Shown here piece after piece: positions 34,917-46,640 of a DNA stretch of 64,000 bases. The notes beneath the pieces are model-generated. The model was not told the origin of the DNA. It saw only the letters and a list, made by a program, of their open reading frames with translations, and did not search any database. The stretch is taken from the NCBI GenBank assembly GCA_009760855.2, contig WPIO01000010.1, positions 7,582,501 to 7,646,500 of the forward strand, read 5' to 3'. The position numbers and the translations under genes were made by a program. The DNA comes from Cristatella mucedo (Eukaryota; Bryozoa; Phylactolaemata; Cristatellidae). Each line of letters opens with the position of its first letter. Within the stretch, counting starts at the first letter, position 1.

Positions 34917-35519
34917 TTCGTCCTCGATGTGCTTATGCGTGCTGACACTGTTCATGCTGCCACTAACCACATTTGCATGCTGAACCAGTGCATGTAACCC
35001 CTAACCATGTTATTCATTTTGTTTGTTTTTCAAGCATGATTTTACTTACTATTCTATTGCGTATCACTTTGCAGCAAATGTAAAGCGCCTAGAAAGAGAT
35101 TAAGTTCTCTGAGGGCGCTTTATCAAGTGCAATATTATTATTATTATTATAACCTTTTATGATTGTAGAGAAAAATATCCGACAAGGTTGTCGGGATCAA
35201 TTCTTATAGCATGGAATACTAGGTGCAGCCAGTACATATTACTTTGCAGTTCTCAGTATGAGCTACAAAATAATATCCTTTAAAAAAGGTGGCCATGTTG
35301 AAAGCCAGAAATCGACCACGATACTGCAAAAACCGAATCACTTCACACACGGAAGAAAAACCAAGGTGATAGCATGTAGAACCTGTTACAAATATTGCCA
35401 ACTCCAGTGAATCCTACGTTTTGGTGAGATAGTGTTGGCTAGCAGTCTAAAAAAGGCTAAAATGTGTACTACATGTTAATCTCCAAGTCGTGAAAGGTTT
35501 TGGTACCAAGAATGTAAGT

Positions 35520-35606
35520 GATAATCTAGCAATAACAACAATGGATTTGTATAGCACCCTCAGAGAGCAGAATCTCTTTCTAGGCAAGTTACAGACACTG
35601 TTAAAG
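35520..35606 (-). mobile_element. LINE-B/SINE-2 tail fragment
   Basis: On -, a copy of the hairpin tail with TGCCTAGAAAGAGATTCTGC and CTCTGAGGGTGCTATACAAA. It lies about 370 bp from the 3' end of the long LINE-B and in the opposite orientation. Confidence 0.65.
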
Positions 35607-36632
35607 AAGCATGACCGAATGATTTGTAATAACATTCGCATTGTCAGTTTGCATGTGTCCTACACAACACTGACGGACCCCTCATCTCGAGGAAAGAATT
35701 TTTTTTAAGACTTTCGAAGGTTTGCCACTAATTCTGCTCTTGTTGGCAGTAAAAGCTGCACAGGATGCAGCCCAAACAGGTCGATCAGATCCAGTGCCAC
35801 GCAACAGCTAGATACCAAATCTGTAGTTATGTTTACACAGGCATTGCTCCAACCAAAGGTGCTACTTGCACTACATAACTATGATAGTGACTACACAACA
35901 GACATTGGATCTGTCGCGATTCAACAAACCTGACGGCCGGCGGGGCACTCTGCGCACTGGGCAGTTCATCTTCTAACAGGCCACCTTCTCCAGGTGAGCA
36001 TGCAGGCACAAGTGCTTGCTTGCGTACACGAGCACGTCTGACTTTCGCAAGGAGTAGGTGTCAATTTGAAAGCATTCACAGCAAGCCGAAGCAGCACACA
36101 CTAACTAAAATGGACTAAAAGTGCAGCCCTTTGTGGTGGAACAACGCTTGGTCAAAAAGAAAAAAGAAAAAGGCCCAAGGCGAGATCTGCTCGGTTGGCC
36201 ACGGGGGCTTTGAGAAATGCCATTGTAAATGTCTTCCAAGCTAATAGCAAAAATGCCTTTGTAAATGTCTTCCTAGCTGAGGGCAGCAGGTGCTGAAGAC
36301 TAACCAATAAAACACAGTCCAGCCTTGGCCTGACGACTGGCACGGTGGGCCATTTGGGTAAGCCAAAACGACTTCGGCAAAGGCTCTGCACGCTAAAACA
36401 CACGCTTACACGACTCATACATCATCGTGCTGCTGCTCACTCGACGGCACAAGGTGGACGACCGTAACAGTGCAAGTAGCAGGTCACTGCTGCTGCTGCC
36501 GGAGTGCGAGCCCTCGGCAGAGAGCGTACGGCATGGAGTGCTAGAGCGCTGGATCGCGGCCACAGCTATTCCACCACCCTCTCTGCTCCTGTCCCCCCAT
36601 GAAAGGCACGAAAGAGAACAAGAATGCCTCAC

Positions 36633-36833
36633 CGTGGAGAACGATCCTTCGCCAAGGACTTTTCCGAATATGAAGTCTTGCACGCATTTCTTGCGCTGAG
36701 GAGTCGCCGAGACAGGCCTACCACCGCTGCTGCCGACACTCTCCGCAGCAACGCTACCTCTGCCGGCGGAAGTGGAGGCAGGGGAGACCGCTCCCGTTGC
36801 CAGTGGCAAAGCAGGAGTGTCTGCCGGGGCCGA
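36633..36833 (-). CDS. PDPK1: PDPK1 exon (N-terminal linker and glycine loop)
   Basis: A 201-bp, 67-codon exon, donor ACG|GTGAGG, inferred acceptor CTCGTCGTTGCAG. It encodes a Ser/Ala/Gly-rich linker, then QRKKCVQDFIFGKVLGEGSF and ST. GEGSFS is the ATP-binding glycine loop and the preceding RKK..DF.FGK matches human RKKRPEDFKFGK. There is no in-frame ATG before the kinase domain inside this exon, so translation starts upstream. The same frame is open further to an ATG at 36959, an alternative 5' extension. Confidence 0.9.
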
Positions 36834-37296
36834 CTGCAACGACGAGCAAAGAATTTGCGTTGCCCCGACAAAGCACGAAAGCGGGTTGCACGAGAGTGAC
36901 AGAACGTGCGATACAGAATCGCACGGCGGCTTGCAACGAAGCAGAGGCAGATAGGGCAAGCAGCAAAATTTCTGAAATTGCTGCTACACTGCAGCGGTGG
37001 CAACCGAAACAGCACAATGCTGCCGACCGACCACTGGCACCTCCCTCTGATTTGCGCCGCAGCACCGTGATCCCACTATCACTCGGCAGTCACCAAAGCG
37101 GGCTTCTGCGCAAGTAGCCCCGCTGGTGTACGAGCGGACCGATGCCACGCCCCCACTTCCTACTGCCAGCCAAAGCCGCTGTCTCTCTGAGTCTGAGAGA
37201 CGACGTGAGTAGTGCAAACTTTGCAGGGCGCCCTCGTCGGCAGACATGCCGCCTCCGCTGCCAAAAGCATGCCATGGATCGTGTAGCCCACTAGCG

Positions 37297-37409
37297 AGCA
37301 CCTGCTGCAGCCTGCTGCTGCTGCTAAGGATCGTGCAGCATCGACGATTCTAGCACCTGCTGCAGCCTGCTGCTGCTGCTGCTAAGGGTCGTGCGGCATC
37401 GACGATTCT
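37297..37409. repeat. 55-58 bp tandem duplication with CTG tract
   Basis: Two units begin AGCACCTGCTGCAGCCTGCT and end GCATCGACGATTCT. The second has one extra CTG triplet and two substitutions. Located 460 bp 5' of the glycine-loop exon. Confidence 0.9.
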
Positions 37410-37469
37410 GTTGCACGAATACAGCATGCAATGATGCTCGATCGGCATACCTGCCTGATATGTTGGTCG

Positions 37470-37488
37470 GGGGGGGGGGGGGGGGGAG
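37470..37488. repeat. Poly-G tract
   Basis: About 17 consecutive G bases. Similar G or C runs occur at 14203, 19547, 31239, 38179 and 39533. Length may be unreliable in assembly. Confidence 0.85.
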
Positions 37489-40400
37489 TCAACGCAAGCC
37501 AAACGTGCTAGGCACACCGTTAAGCTGTTTGATTTTATTAGAAGCCACGAAATGACCCCAGAGGAAATGCATTTTCATGCGAACTATATCCGCGACACTC
37601 TTTCTCCAAACGATGATGCGTGACACGTAAAAAAAAGCCGTGCCGGTGCATGCATCTGGATGCTGTCGAAATGCAGGCAGATGCAGACGAAACATGAGTT
37701 GTCGCTAAAGCCTTGCCACAGACAGGCTGCTGAGCGATCGGCGAGGTGGGTTTCTATAAGCTGAACACTGCAAATGCTCCGTTAGGTACGACGGCCATGA
37801 ACACTGGCCAAATTAAGCAGCACCAATAGGCAGCCTGGCGGTGGGTATGACTTTAGCAATGACAGCAGTTTTAAGACCACGAGCTTAGTAGCAACAACAA
37901 CTCGTGGCTCCAACACTTCCTTCGCATCTGTGGAACAGAAGGTCAGACTGCAGCCCGCATGGCAAAAAGCAGCCATTGCCACCTTTTTTATTATTAACGT
38001 ACTACCTCGCAGGGCCAAGGGTCCCGAGGATCAGCTGCCCTGTGGGTTGAGTGTCCTGGATAGTTGGCCAGCGGTACACCTCTCACGGCAAGTCGATAAC
38101 TGGTAACCAGATATGTAAAGAAGAGTGGGGTGGCAAAGAAGGACTAGGGGAGAGCATGGTACAGAGCGACTGGCATCGGGGGGGGGGGGGGCCAAGCAAC
38201 AAACTTCTAGGACCGAGCGGCCTGCCCAACAATGCAGCACTTTAAAACACAAAGGAAAACGCACATCTGTGCAGACGAACGAACTACGCTCACACAAAAG
38301 TTAGGCTGCTTGCCTCTTTTGAGGGCTCATTACCAGCTTACGCAGGGATTGGCTTCTCCTTCGGGTGTAGTGGGCAGTCACCCGATTACACTCGACACGC
38401 CATCGAAAGTAGGCTATCAGATCTCGAGAATATCACCGATCACCGATCTCGAGAATAACACTGAATAATCCCGAGACTTTTACAGCATAGCATCCGAAAC
38501 GTCACACTGGCTAGAACAAAATGGGTGAACATAACTAGGGGTACTGCCTCCAGTAGGCGATGAATGCAATCTGCTTTAAAATGCAGCCACCACCGAGGAC
38601 GGCAGGTTTTCTTCACCATAGATCAGACATAACCAGTGATTCACCGGCGGTGTCCGAACATGGGCTTGACGCCTGTTTAGGGCGAAAGTCGATTTTTCAA
38701 TTTTTAGCATAATCTTAAGAGATTAATTGCCGGTTCACTTTGGTTGTAGTTTAAGATATAATTTTTCAATTTATACGTTCACGTTTGATGGGCATTGCTA
38801 GATTTTGGCAAACTCCATAGGAAATAGCCACTCCTGGGGTGTGCCATGTTTACAGTGTCTCATGTGCATGCCACAATTGGATGACTGAACTGTGACCACT
38901 GCGGTACTACTCTCGAATCTTCCTCTCCTCGCTAGCTAAGAATAATCGGAATAGCAACTGAATGGGTTATGATTAGTCTGCTTCCTGTCCACCATTGGGT
39001 GAATAACATTAAGATGACTGCAAAGCAGCAGTCTGCTATCCGATGAGCATCAAGCATCCATATCGATGCTCATGTGATGGCACTAGAGCTTCACCGGGAT
39101 CGCAGGAACCGCCAGATCTGGGTCAATTTTAGTGATCAGACGCATGCTAACCAAAGTCACCATCAGCTCGAGCGAGAGTTAATTGCAATCGTGCAGCCCC
39201 ATAGGCAATACCACCGGAAGACGATTATTCGATGGAATGATTATGTACCAACATCCTGTACAAAAAAAGAAGTGCCTGGTAAAGATTGCGTTACGCTGGG
39301 ATGATGCAGCAGGAGGCGAAGCAGCGTCTGGTGATTGACTACATCTAAGCAATACGGGTCGGTGGCAGCATTCGCCTGCAACCAGCAAAGCGCCGCTCAA
39401 TCTACTACCGATGTGTGCGGCGGCTCACGCCTAAGTCGCAAACATCTAAGGGCAAGTTGCTAGACAGGCCAATCTGAGCCGTTTTGAACGCTCTGCGAGT
39501 CTCGTGCAGCAGTACAGCAGCTGGTAAATGTGGGGGGGGGGGTGAGGCGACTGTAAAAAACCCGACCGTAGGGATGGCTAGCAGCTAATAGCGGCCGACA
39601 TCCTACGCATTAGCACTGAAATACTTACCATCATGGTTAAAATTCTGTCTACACCGCTTGCCAGTGAGGAGCATTTCGGTGCGTGTCCAATACCACCATC
39701 TCTACGCGACGAGCGCGGCGGCAGTGAGACCAACTTCCGAGTGCGAGTTACTTCCTCCCGGCTTCTTGTTTGCCTTGCCTGGTTCCGGTACAGTCGTTGT
39801 CGCGTTTGGATGTGAATTCCGTCTCAAGACAAGACACGTCGTCCGCTCTGCGCTATTAGCTAAGACTGCCTAATGGCATTGACCTTGTACAGGCGGAGAA
39901 TGCTTATAGGGGCCTGCGTTTCGCGCTCCGCGTGCAAGCTGGCTCCTGATTTGGCTGTTCCTGTCGAGTTGCGTCCCCTGAGGTGCGAAAACCCGCTTTT
40001 TTTGCTGGCTTCTCATATTTTCGTGCTATTCGAATACGACGACGAGAATTTCTTGGTTGAGTCGTCGTAGTTGAAAAAAGCTCTTATTGGCATTTGCTCG
40101 TCGAAACGCGTCTACGGTAGGCGCCAGCCTTAATTGAAGCCGCAAACGCAAAGAACAAGCTGTGCTACATTAAGAAATTATGCTTTGTGACTCGATGATA
40201 TTTCACTAATCCAGAGGTAGCGTTCCTAGTGCGTCTGAGAAAGGCACCTCGCACTGACCGCGCTGTTCGCTTATGTAGCTGACCGCCTTGCTCGCCTGCG
40301 GTATCCGCCAGACACGTGGGTGAGGCCATCCGCGGTCAGTGCACCCGCTGTGAAGCTCCTTGCATTTATTATACCGAGCTTAGCTGTCGGAAATGCTTTC

Positions 40401-40929
40401 TTATGTCTCAATGCTCCTATTTTTACACAGCTAGCAGAGCTACCCTCTGCTTTAAAGCAATCGCTTTATCCACAGCGCTTTAGTAATTAACACTGGTAAC
40501 AAGTTGAATTCGCCTCTTTATATACACACGGCATGCGTTGGGGAGAAAATATGTTTTGAAATGCTGTGGAAATCATGCAGTGTGTGGTGCTTGAAAAGTT
40601 TGATCAAACTCGCGATACAAATGCTGCTGCTTAAAGTTGCACCTGCTGAGGTGACTAGCCTGCGTCTCTAATTAATTCTTGTTAAGTTGCTGCAAGGCCA
40701 GAACAATTTGTTCTGCCATAATCAGAATGCACGTCGGATATACCATAGCGGGAGCATCACGCGAACTTAATGAGCCAGTTGTTACGTCGTTAAAAAAGGA
40801 TTTGGGGACTTAATGGTAAGGACTGGCAACCCTGTTGAATCAGGCCTAAAGCCCGACTGACCAAATTAATGCTGGGTTCAAACAGTACAGTTAATCTCTT
40901 ATTCTGAAGGTTACTGTTTTTATGCTGAA

Positions 40930-41120
40930 AAGTCTCTTCTTTAGAAAGAGAGGCACTGGCTGCATGCCTAGGACCAATGGGCCTAGGCATACATACCGAA
41001 AGCCTGCTTATGGTTTGAGTGCACTGGAAAACTCTTTCGTCTCACTCACATCTTGAAAACACCCACATAGTCTCTGTGGCTTGCGGAGTTACAGACGAAG
41101 ATACATTGCATTACATTAAC
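40930..41120 (+). mobile_element. Decayed LINE-A 3' end on +
   Basis: Ends with AACACCCACATAGTCTCTGTGG and a terminal block leading into ACATTGCATTACATTAA, the LINE-A tail. The upstream part is strongly diverged. Confidence 0.6.
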
Positions 41121-41382
41121 GAGTCAGTTAGATTTAGTCTGTAAAGTTTACTAGTGATAGCAAACTCTACAGAGCTTGAAGCAAGGCAATAAATACATCG
41201 TGGTTGAATGCAGTTCCACTGTCAATTCCTAGAACAGCAAACGTCGGATGCCCACTTGCAGAGGCCAGAGAGGGAGCTTGAAACTGCTGTAATTTTACTC
41301 AGAGAAGTGCCCTTCACTGCATCAATGGAGCCTCGAGACCTTGTGCTCAGCAATACGTATGAATTATAGTATTATATTATAG

Positions 41383-41757
41383 ATTGCTGAGCTGGCCGCT
41401 GGTGGTGAGGCCGTGGAGGCGGCTGAGGTGTTGGTGGCCTCCACGGCCAGCATGTCTCAAGCTGCCTCTTGGGCTTCCAAGACTCGTTTTCATGAGCTTC
41501 GTGTATATTCGCCGGTTCCCAAGATCCTTGAGAGCTCCAGCAGCACTAAAGAAGTTATAACCAGACTAGAGTGTATTCAAGCAAGAGAGAGAGAGAGAGA
41601 GGTTGGAGAAAGAGAGAGAGCGAGAGATATGATTAGTCATCCTGAGCAAACTGACTATAAATCGAATCCCAAGTGGCTCCCAGCAGCAGACTTCACCTCA
41701 TCTCTGCCATCTTTCATTTGCTGCCACAAGCTTAGTTTAGTTTTGCGTTGTTGTTAA
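41383..41757 (+). other. Unidentified exon-like open frame
   Basis: After a polypyrimidine-poor but AG-ended site (TTATATTATAG) the frame reads IAELAAGGEAVEAAEVLVAS, then TASMSQAASWASKTRFHELR. It is Ala/Glu/Val-rich and predicted helical by eye, with GC-rich codons unlike the flanks. The frame runs on into a GA microsatellite, which is not likely coding, so any exon would end earlier (for example GTGAGG at 41404 or CGT|GTATAT at about 41504). No family is recognised. Confidence 0.3.
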
Positions 41758-42509
41758 TAGTTAAAGGCCAGCCCTGTCGCCAGACAGTTACCTTGAAACA
41801 CGGCTTGCAATAAGTGTTCCGACGGGCCTGCACTGAAGTGACAGGCCTCGCTATGGTTTCGAAGTGCCCCTACTTGACCCCTGAACATTGTAAGAGCGTA
41901 GTAGACTTGCAAAAGGTCGTTTCATTAGGTAGGCTCTTGAATTATGCCATTTCTGGCCAGCATATCTCGACCACTATTACATGTTGCTATTATAAAGGCC
42001 AAGGTCATGGTGGGAGTGGCAGCTTTGCTGCTAGCCACACTTACATCACCGAGCCCAGCATTTCTTTTTAAACCCATTGGGTAATGGATTTGATGGGCGA
42101 ACGTCTCCATACATTGCTAAGCTGTCAGCTGGGCAAGTGGTGGAAGACGAGGCACCGAGGATGGCTGCTGGTGATCACTGTGGATCTAGATAGTTTTTAC
42201 TAGAATGATCACATGGGATGAGTGGAGACTTATCGTGTGATAGGCTCAAGTTGCTGCTTGCTTAGTTAGTCAAGAGCCAGTGGCCCGTAGGAAGCAGCTC
42301 TCATGCCACCTTTCTTTTTATATGCAGGTGCTTGTTCTCTGATTGCAGCTCAGTCCCACTCCTTCAGGTGTGACCTCGGCACAATGCAGCTATACTCATT
42401 GGTGATTCCTCGATGCTCTCAGCTTGGAATGAAAGCTTGCACAATAAAAGCGTCGGAGATGAGGGTCACGAGGGAGAAATATCTATTTTTTGAGACTGCA
42501 ACGACTTAT

Positions 42510-42582
42510 TACACACACACACACACACACACCCACACCCACACTACCGCACCCCCCCCCACACACACACACACACATATAT
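42510..42582. repeat. CA-rich microsatellite with C tract
   Basis: Two CA runs separated by a C-rich segment, ending in TATATATTAATTAA. Confidence 0.9.
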
Positions 42583-42702
42583 ATTAATTAAAGTGAGAGA
42601 GTTCACCCGTCTGTCACGAGGCAAGATGGCACAGCATTGTCTGCCGAAATCATACTATCACTACTTCTACTATGACTCAGCAAAGTGAGTCGACAGGCAG
42701 TG

Positions 42703-42805
42703 CACATATGCCTCGGGGCTCGAGCCCACGACCTCAGTCATCAAATACATTCACCTTGACCTTGGTTGTAGAGAGCACCTTAACTGCTGAGCCAAACCAG
42801 TTCGA
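42703..42805 (-). mobile_element. SINE-2 copy
   Basis: On +, CACATATGCCTCGGGGCTCG, then ACGACCTCAGTCATCAAATA and the antisense A-box region ending GCTGAGCCAAACCAG. It shows the uninterrupted head that is split by LINE-B at 11.55 kb. The hairpin tail is missing, so it is 3'-truncated or decayed. Confidence 0.75.
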
Positions 42806-43690
42806 TTTACCGTCAGTTAATTGGATGCATCAGCTCATTATTAATGCTTCTAATCAACTGTACAGGTTGCAGTGGCAGCCGGCAGCTCTGTTTTTGCAGC
42901 CTTACAGCTTCAGCCAGTAGTTTGCTTGTATTGCTTAACTATAAATGATTTAGGGCATGTAGTAATCAGGGTCCAACTAATCAGCTACCACGAATGCCTT
43001 CTTGTGTGCTTTTGCATGCTTATCTAAGCATGATATCTTGAATGTCATCAATTCTTGGGTATTGCTTCTTTTCCAGCGAGTTGTACTGAGCCTTGATTGA
43101 GATTCAGTTCTCTTGGGGTGCCAGCATTTCTTGGTATCGTGGCTGTACTTAGTTGCTCTTAAAGAATGTTGGCACGTGCTGCAGGCTCCGTTCTTGTTCA
43201 GCTTTGTGTTCTTATGATCCTGGGCCTTACTCTATGTTCACTGATGCCTTTCACAATTTTGCTTCTTCTGCATTTGATTGCTGGTGCAGATGTCAGTCTC
43301 ATTTAGAACACTGCAGCATGCTGAGGCAGTCTGTTTTGTAAGAGAACTTGGTTGATATGTGTTATTCTGCTTCTGCGTGCATGCTTTGTCGTTTTTAGAA
43401 CGGCTGCATAGAAACCAGTAGGAAGTCTGCATGCTGGATACCTGTTGCCCGAGTGCACCTGCAATTGTTCCTAAATGTTTGTTTGTAGCTAGATGAGAAC
43501 TCGGGGTCAGAGGTCAACCAGGCAACCAAACCAGCTTGCGATCGCCCGGTGCCTAATGGTTAGAAGCCATTTTTTTTGTTTTTTTAGAAGCCTGAGGTGC
43601 GAATGCGGTACTTTCAGTGATGGCTCTTAGTGCACCACAGGCCTTGCGTGCAGCAGCCACTGCGTGCTAGATGACGTCAGGGTTTTTTGT

Positions 43691-43930
43691 AGTGTCGTGA
43701 GTCATCGCGATTGCTTGGTGCCTGTACAAATAGCCATGTCTTGCTCATTTGCAGCTCGGTTTACAGTAAATTTATCTGACAACCGGATCTATCGGTTTCC
43801 CCTTTTTCCCAGTGCCGCGAGTCATCGCGATTGTTTGATGCCTGTATAAATAACCATGTCTTGCCCAATTGCAGATTGGTCTGCAGTAAATCTATCTTGC
43901 ATCCGGCTGGCTCTGTTGCTTTCCAGTAAC
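43691..43930. repeat. 120-bp tandem duplication
   Basis: Two diverged 120-bp units start AGTGTCGTGAGTCATCGCGA (43691) and AGTGCCGCGAGTCATCGCGA (43811). Each contains CCTGTACAAATA or CCTGTATAAATA, then CCATGTCTTGC and a CAGTAAAT block. Confidence 0.85.
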
Positions 43931-44599
43931 AGTGGGTAGCTGATTGTAGGACTACTACACACTGACCTGACTTTATTTCGCAGTTCCACATCATACTCAT
44001 ATCTGCTTGTTAAAGCACCGCTAGTCTTAGCTCACCAATTCTGGTAAGGCTGACGTGTTGTTGGCACAGCTGCTAAGACAAACCAAGATACTAGAGTGGT
44101 GCTTAATGCACTTGGCTGACTTGCCTCCCACGTCTGCTTGCATCCTCTGGCGATGTCGCGGTTCCCCCGGCCCACCTTGGGGTAATAGGTCATAATGCAA
44201 GAAAGAATATCCAGCCGACACTCCCAACATGTGCAGTAACAAAGTCATCTGGACTAAAATTGCATGACTACTCTGTTACTGCTCGCGAAAGGATTACATC
44301 CGTGGTCACTTTTCGTCAAGAGAAGCCATAATCAATAGCTGATCAAAATCAAGGTATTCTGCTTAGGCAAGCATGAAAAAGTAAACAAATGCCATGCTAA
44401 GAAAAGGAATGCAAAAGCACACAAAAAAAGACTCGCCGGTGGTTAATAGGCCCGTTATTGACACTCAGCCAATCATGCACGGGTTTGCCGAGCACACAGG
44501 AAGAAAGCCAGGTCCACCGGGGCGCTATACAAAGCATGTCGCTATTCCTCAAAATGAGGACGTGCACAGAGTCATTACACACAACCGCAGACAAGGACA

Positions 44600-44870
44600 A
44601 TTTACTCGGACAGAGCAAAGGCGGCGCGGAGCAGATAGGTTTCAGCTTCTTTTTGAATGTCGTCAAATCAGGAGATGATGTTGCAGTGCAGCGCCAGCCT
44701 TGGCTCAATTTTGGTGCGTTACAATATTACGTCAGTCGCTAGTGAGTTACAAGCTTTGGGAGCACAGTAAAGGAAGCCAAGGTCTCCGAGGGATTTGGAG
44801 TTAGTAAGGTGTGCAACTAGATTCAGAAGATTGGGTGGTGTGACGGAGACCTGAAGTCAAGCAAAGCCAG
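44600..44870 (-). mobile_element. LINE-B-type C-terminal remnant
   Basis: On - the frame has SSPDLTTFKKKLKPICSAPP, matching the SPDLTTFKRNLKTYLF end of LINE-B, and continues into a degenerate tail with TATAGCGCCCCGGTGG. The 5' part is lost. Confidence 0.7.
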
Positions 44871-44938
44871 ATAGTTAGGCAGCAGGAGCAGAGGCCTTGA
44901 GTGAGATCTTTCGACGCCAGGGCACGAATCTACAAATG

Positions 44939-46640
44939 TCACCCCTTCCGCCTGTCAAAAATTGCTGCAAAATAGCTCACCACCGCAGAAGAAATGCAGA
45001 AAAAGCGCCAACAGGCATATCGAGTCAAGAAAGTTTTTATTAACAATAGTAAAGATGTAAGGTAGCTATCGCAGTCAAATACGTACGTACTGCGGTCATT
45101 CGGTACTTTGCATTGACCTATGGTCCTTGCTAGAATTTCACACTCCCTTTTCTTTTCGCTGCTCTTAAAACTGCCGTGGCTTAAGAATTTGCACAGCCAT
45201 AACATATGGCAGTGACGAATTTTATGGGTTGAAGTAAAGTTGCAAGTTTTTTCGACTTGCTGCATATATTAAAAAAAAGGTGAACGCAATCGCACATCTC
45301 TAAATGAGATATTCTGCAACTGACTCGTTACCTGCTGATCGGCTGCAGTATCATCAAATTTCATCCAAATTAAAAGCTGTAAGTCATACTATAAGCTGAA
45401 AATTTGAGACGCCAGAGGACTTTCTGACGACTCCATCTTCAGAAAAGCCTCAAACCTCTCCTCAGTGAGCTTAGCCAGAAAGAACGCACGAGCCTTAAAG
45501 AAGTAAAACCTGTTTCCCAGAATAATCCTCAAATTTTCCTAGACTTGGCCTCATTCGAGCACTCGACCTTGAGGTTAGTCGCTGTAAGCTATAACCTACT
45601 AAGTACTCCACAGCCACGACCCAAGACAGCCAGTGTTTTAGAACATCGACGGCAAGTAGCTTCAGATTAGATAGGGCCTTTCCTTTCACGAAGGAGGTCC
45701 AAGGATTGCTTTACGCTTCTGTGCATAGTTTTAAAGCTCTTGATATATGGTACACGAGCTGTTCAAATGATATATTGACGAGGGGAAGATTTCCAGCACG
45801 AGGTTCAGCAAGTGTGCCAAGCAAGTTACGCGAATTAAGCGATGTATCAAGCCTTTTAAAACATCCTTAATGGCCTTTTCTTGTAGCTTGCTCCATCGTT
45901 CACGAACGCTAACAAGTCATCGAAATTAATGCCAACTTCATTGATAATCTTTTCAACGCTTGGGAGACAGTTGTGCACGTAAAAACTTTCAGAAACTTAG
46001 GTGATAGAAGCTTACGCGATAGCCCAGGAGTGGTGAAGAATAGAACAAAACAAACTGGCTACGGGCCACGGATGCGAACGATTTGATAGTTGTAATCTCT
46101 GCTACTGCCGTCTGCATCTTTGGACATTATTCGCAGGGTAAATGAGCTCGTACTCAGCTCGTATTTGGGAGACGTACCTCTGGAGCTGGCGTGCCCGCAG
46201 CTTGGAGAGCGAAGCTCGGCCTTTGAACTACAACTGCTTCGTAAAACGAGTGAAAAACTGAAAAAATCCTTTAGAGCTCGGTGCAGTAAAAACGACGAGT
46301 CCGATTATCTCCTCCGTTGACACCTTTTCTTTGGAAGCGCTCCGTCGTAACTACTCTAGAGCACTTTGTCTGCACGTACGGTCAAGAAAATGATCGCAGA
46401 ATTTTCATAATTGTATTCCTCCAACATGCGGAAAAATCTTGTGAAAACTTGAGACATCTATCGACCTCTGATGTAGCTGCAGCAGACTCGCGAGAGAAAT
46501 CCGTCTTTGATACCATGCGACTTACATTGTGAAGTTCTTTCGGACCCTTGCGTGTGTACGTACAAAGGCGTATCTTTAAACAACGCATACTGAAAGTAGC
46601 GACAGCTGAAGCTGCCGCTTAAGACCGAATGAGGCTGCAC
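44939..46640 (-). pseudogene. Decayed hAT-like DNA transposase
   Basis: On -, 45880-45965 reads KIINEVGINFDDLLAFVNDG then AS; after a frame change, 45790-45880 reads KAIKDVLKGLIHRLIRVTCL then AHLLNLVLEIFPS. A DG(A/N)S motif followed by TC.AHxLNLV is characteristic of RNase-H-fold hAT-type transposases. The same-strand open frame at 44939-45265 lies where the C-terminal part would be. Several frameshifts and stops exclude function. I could not find terminal inverted repeats. Confidence 0.6.

Larger units (their letters stand above)
32790..35152 (+). mobile_element. LINE-B, long CR1/L2-clade copy, 5'-truncated
   Basis: Reverse transcriptase motifs appear in order on +: FRANHSTESALLRVYNDLL, LLVLLDLSAAFDTIDHKVLL (motif A), GVPQGSVLGPVLF (motif B), FYADDTQLYL (motif C), then the LNDDKTNLLVMG region. 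Downstream are HAFVTSRLDFCNSP, HWLPVKQRIDFKVL and WNSLPTCIRTSPDLTTFK, typical of L2-like elements. The frame breaks once, at about 34000-34018, between FTVYT and the next ORF, and again upstream near 32900. No endonuclease domain is present, so it is 5'-truncated. The 3' end at 35068-35150 has the hairpin tail and ATT repeats. It sits in the first recognised PDPK1 intron, antisense to PDPK1. Confidence 0.93.
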
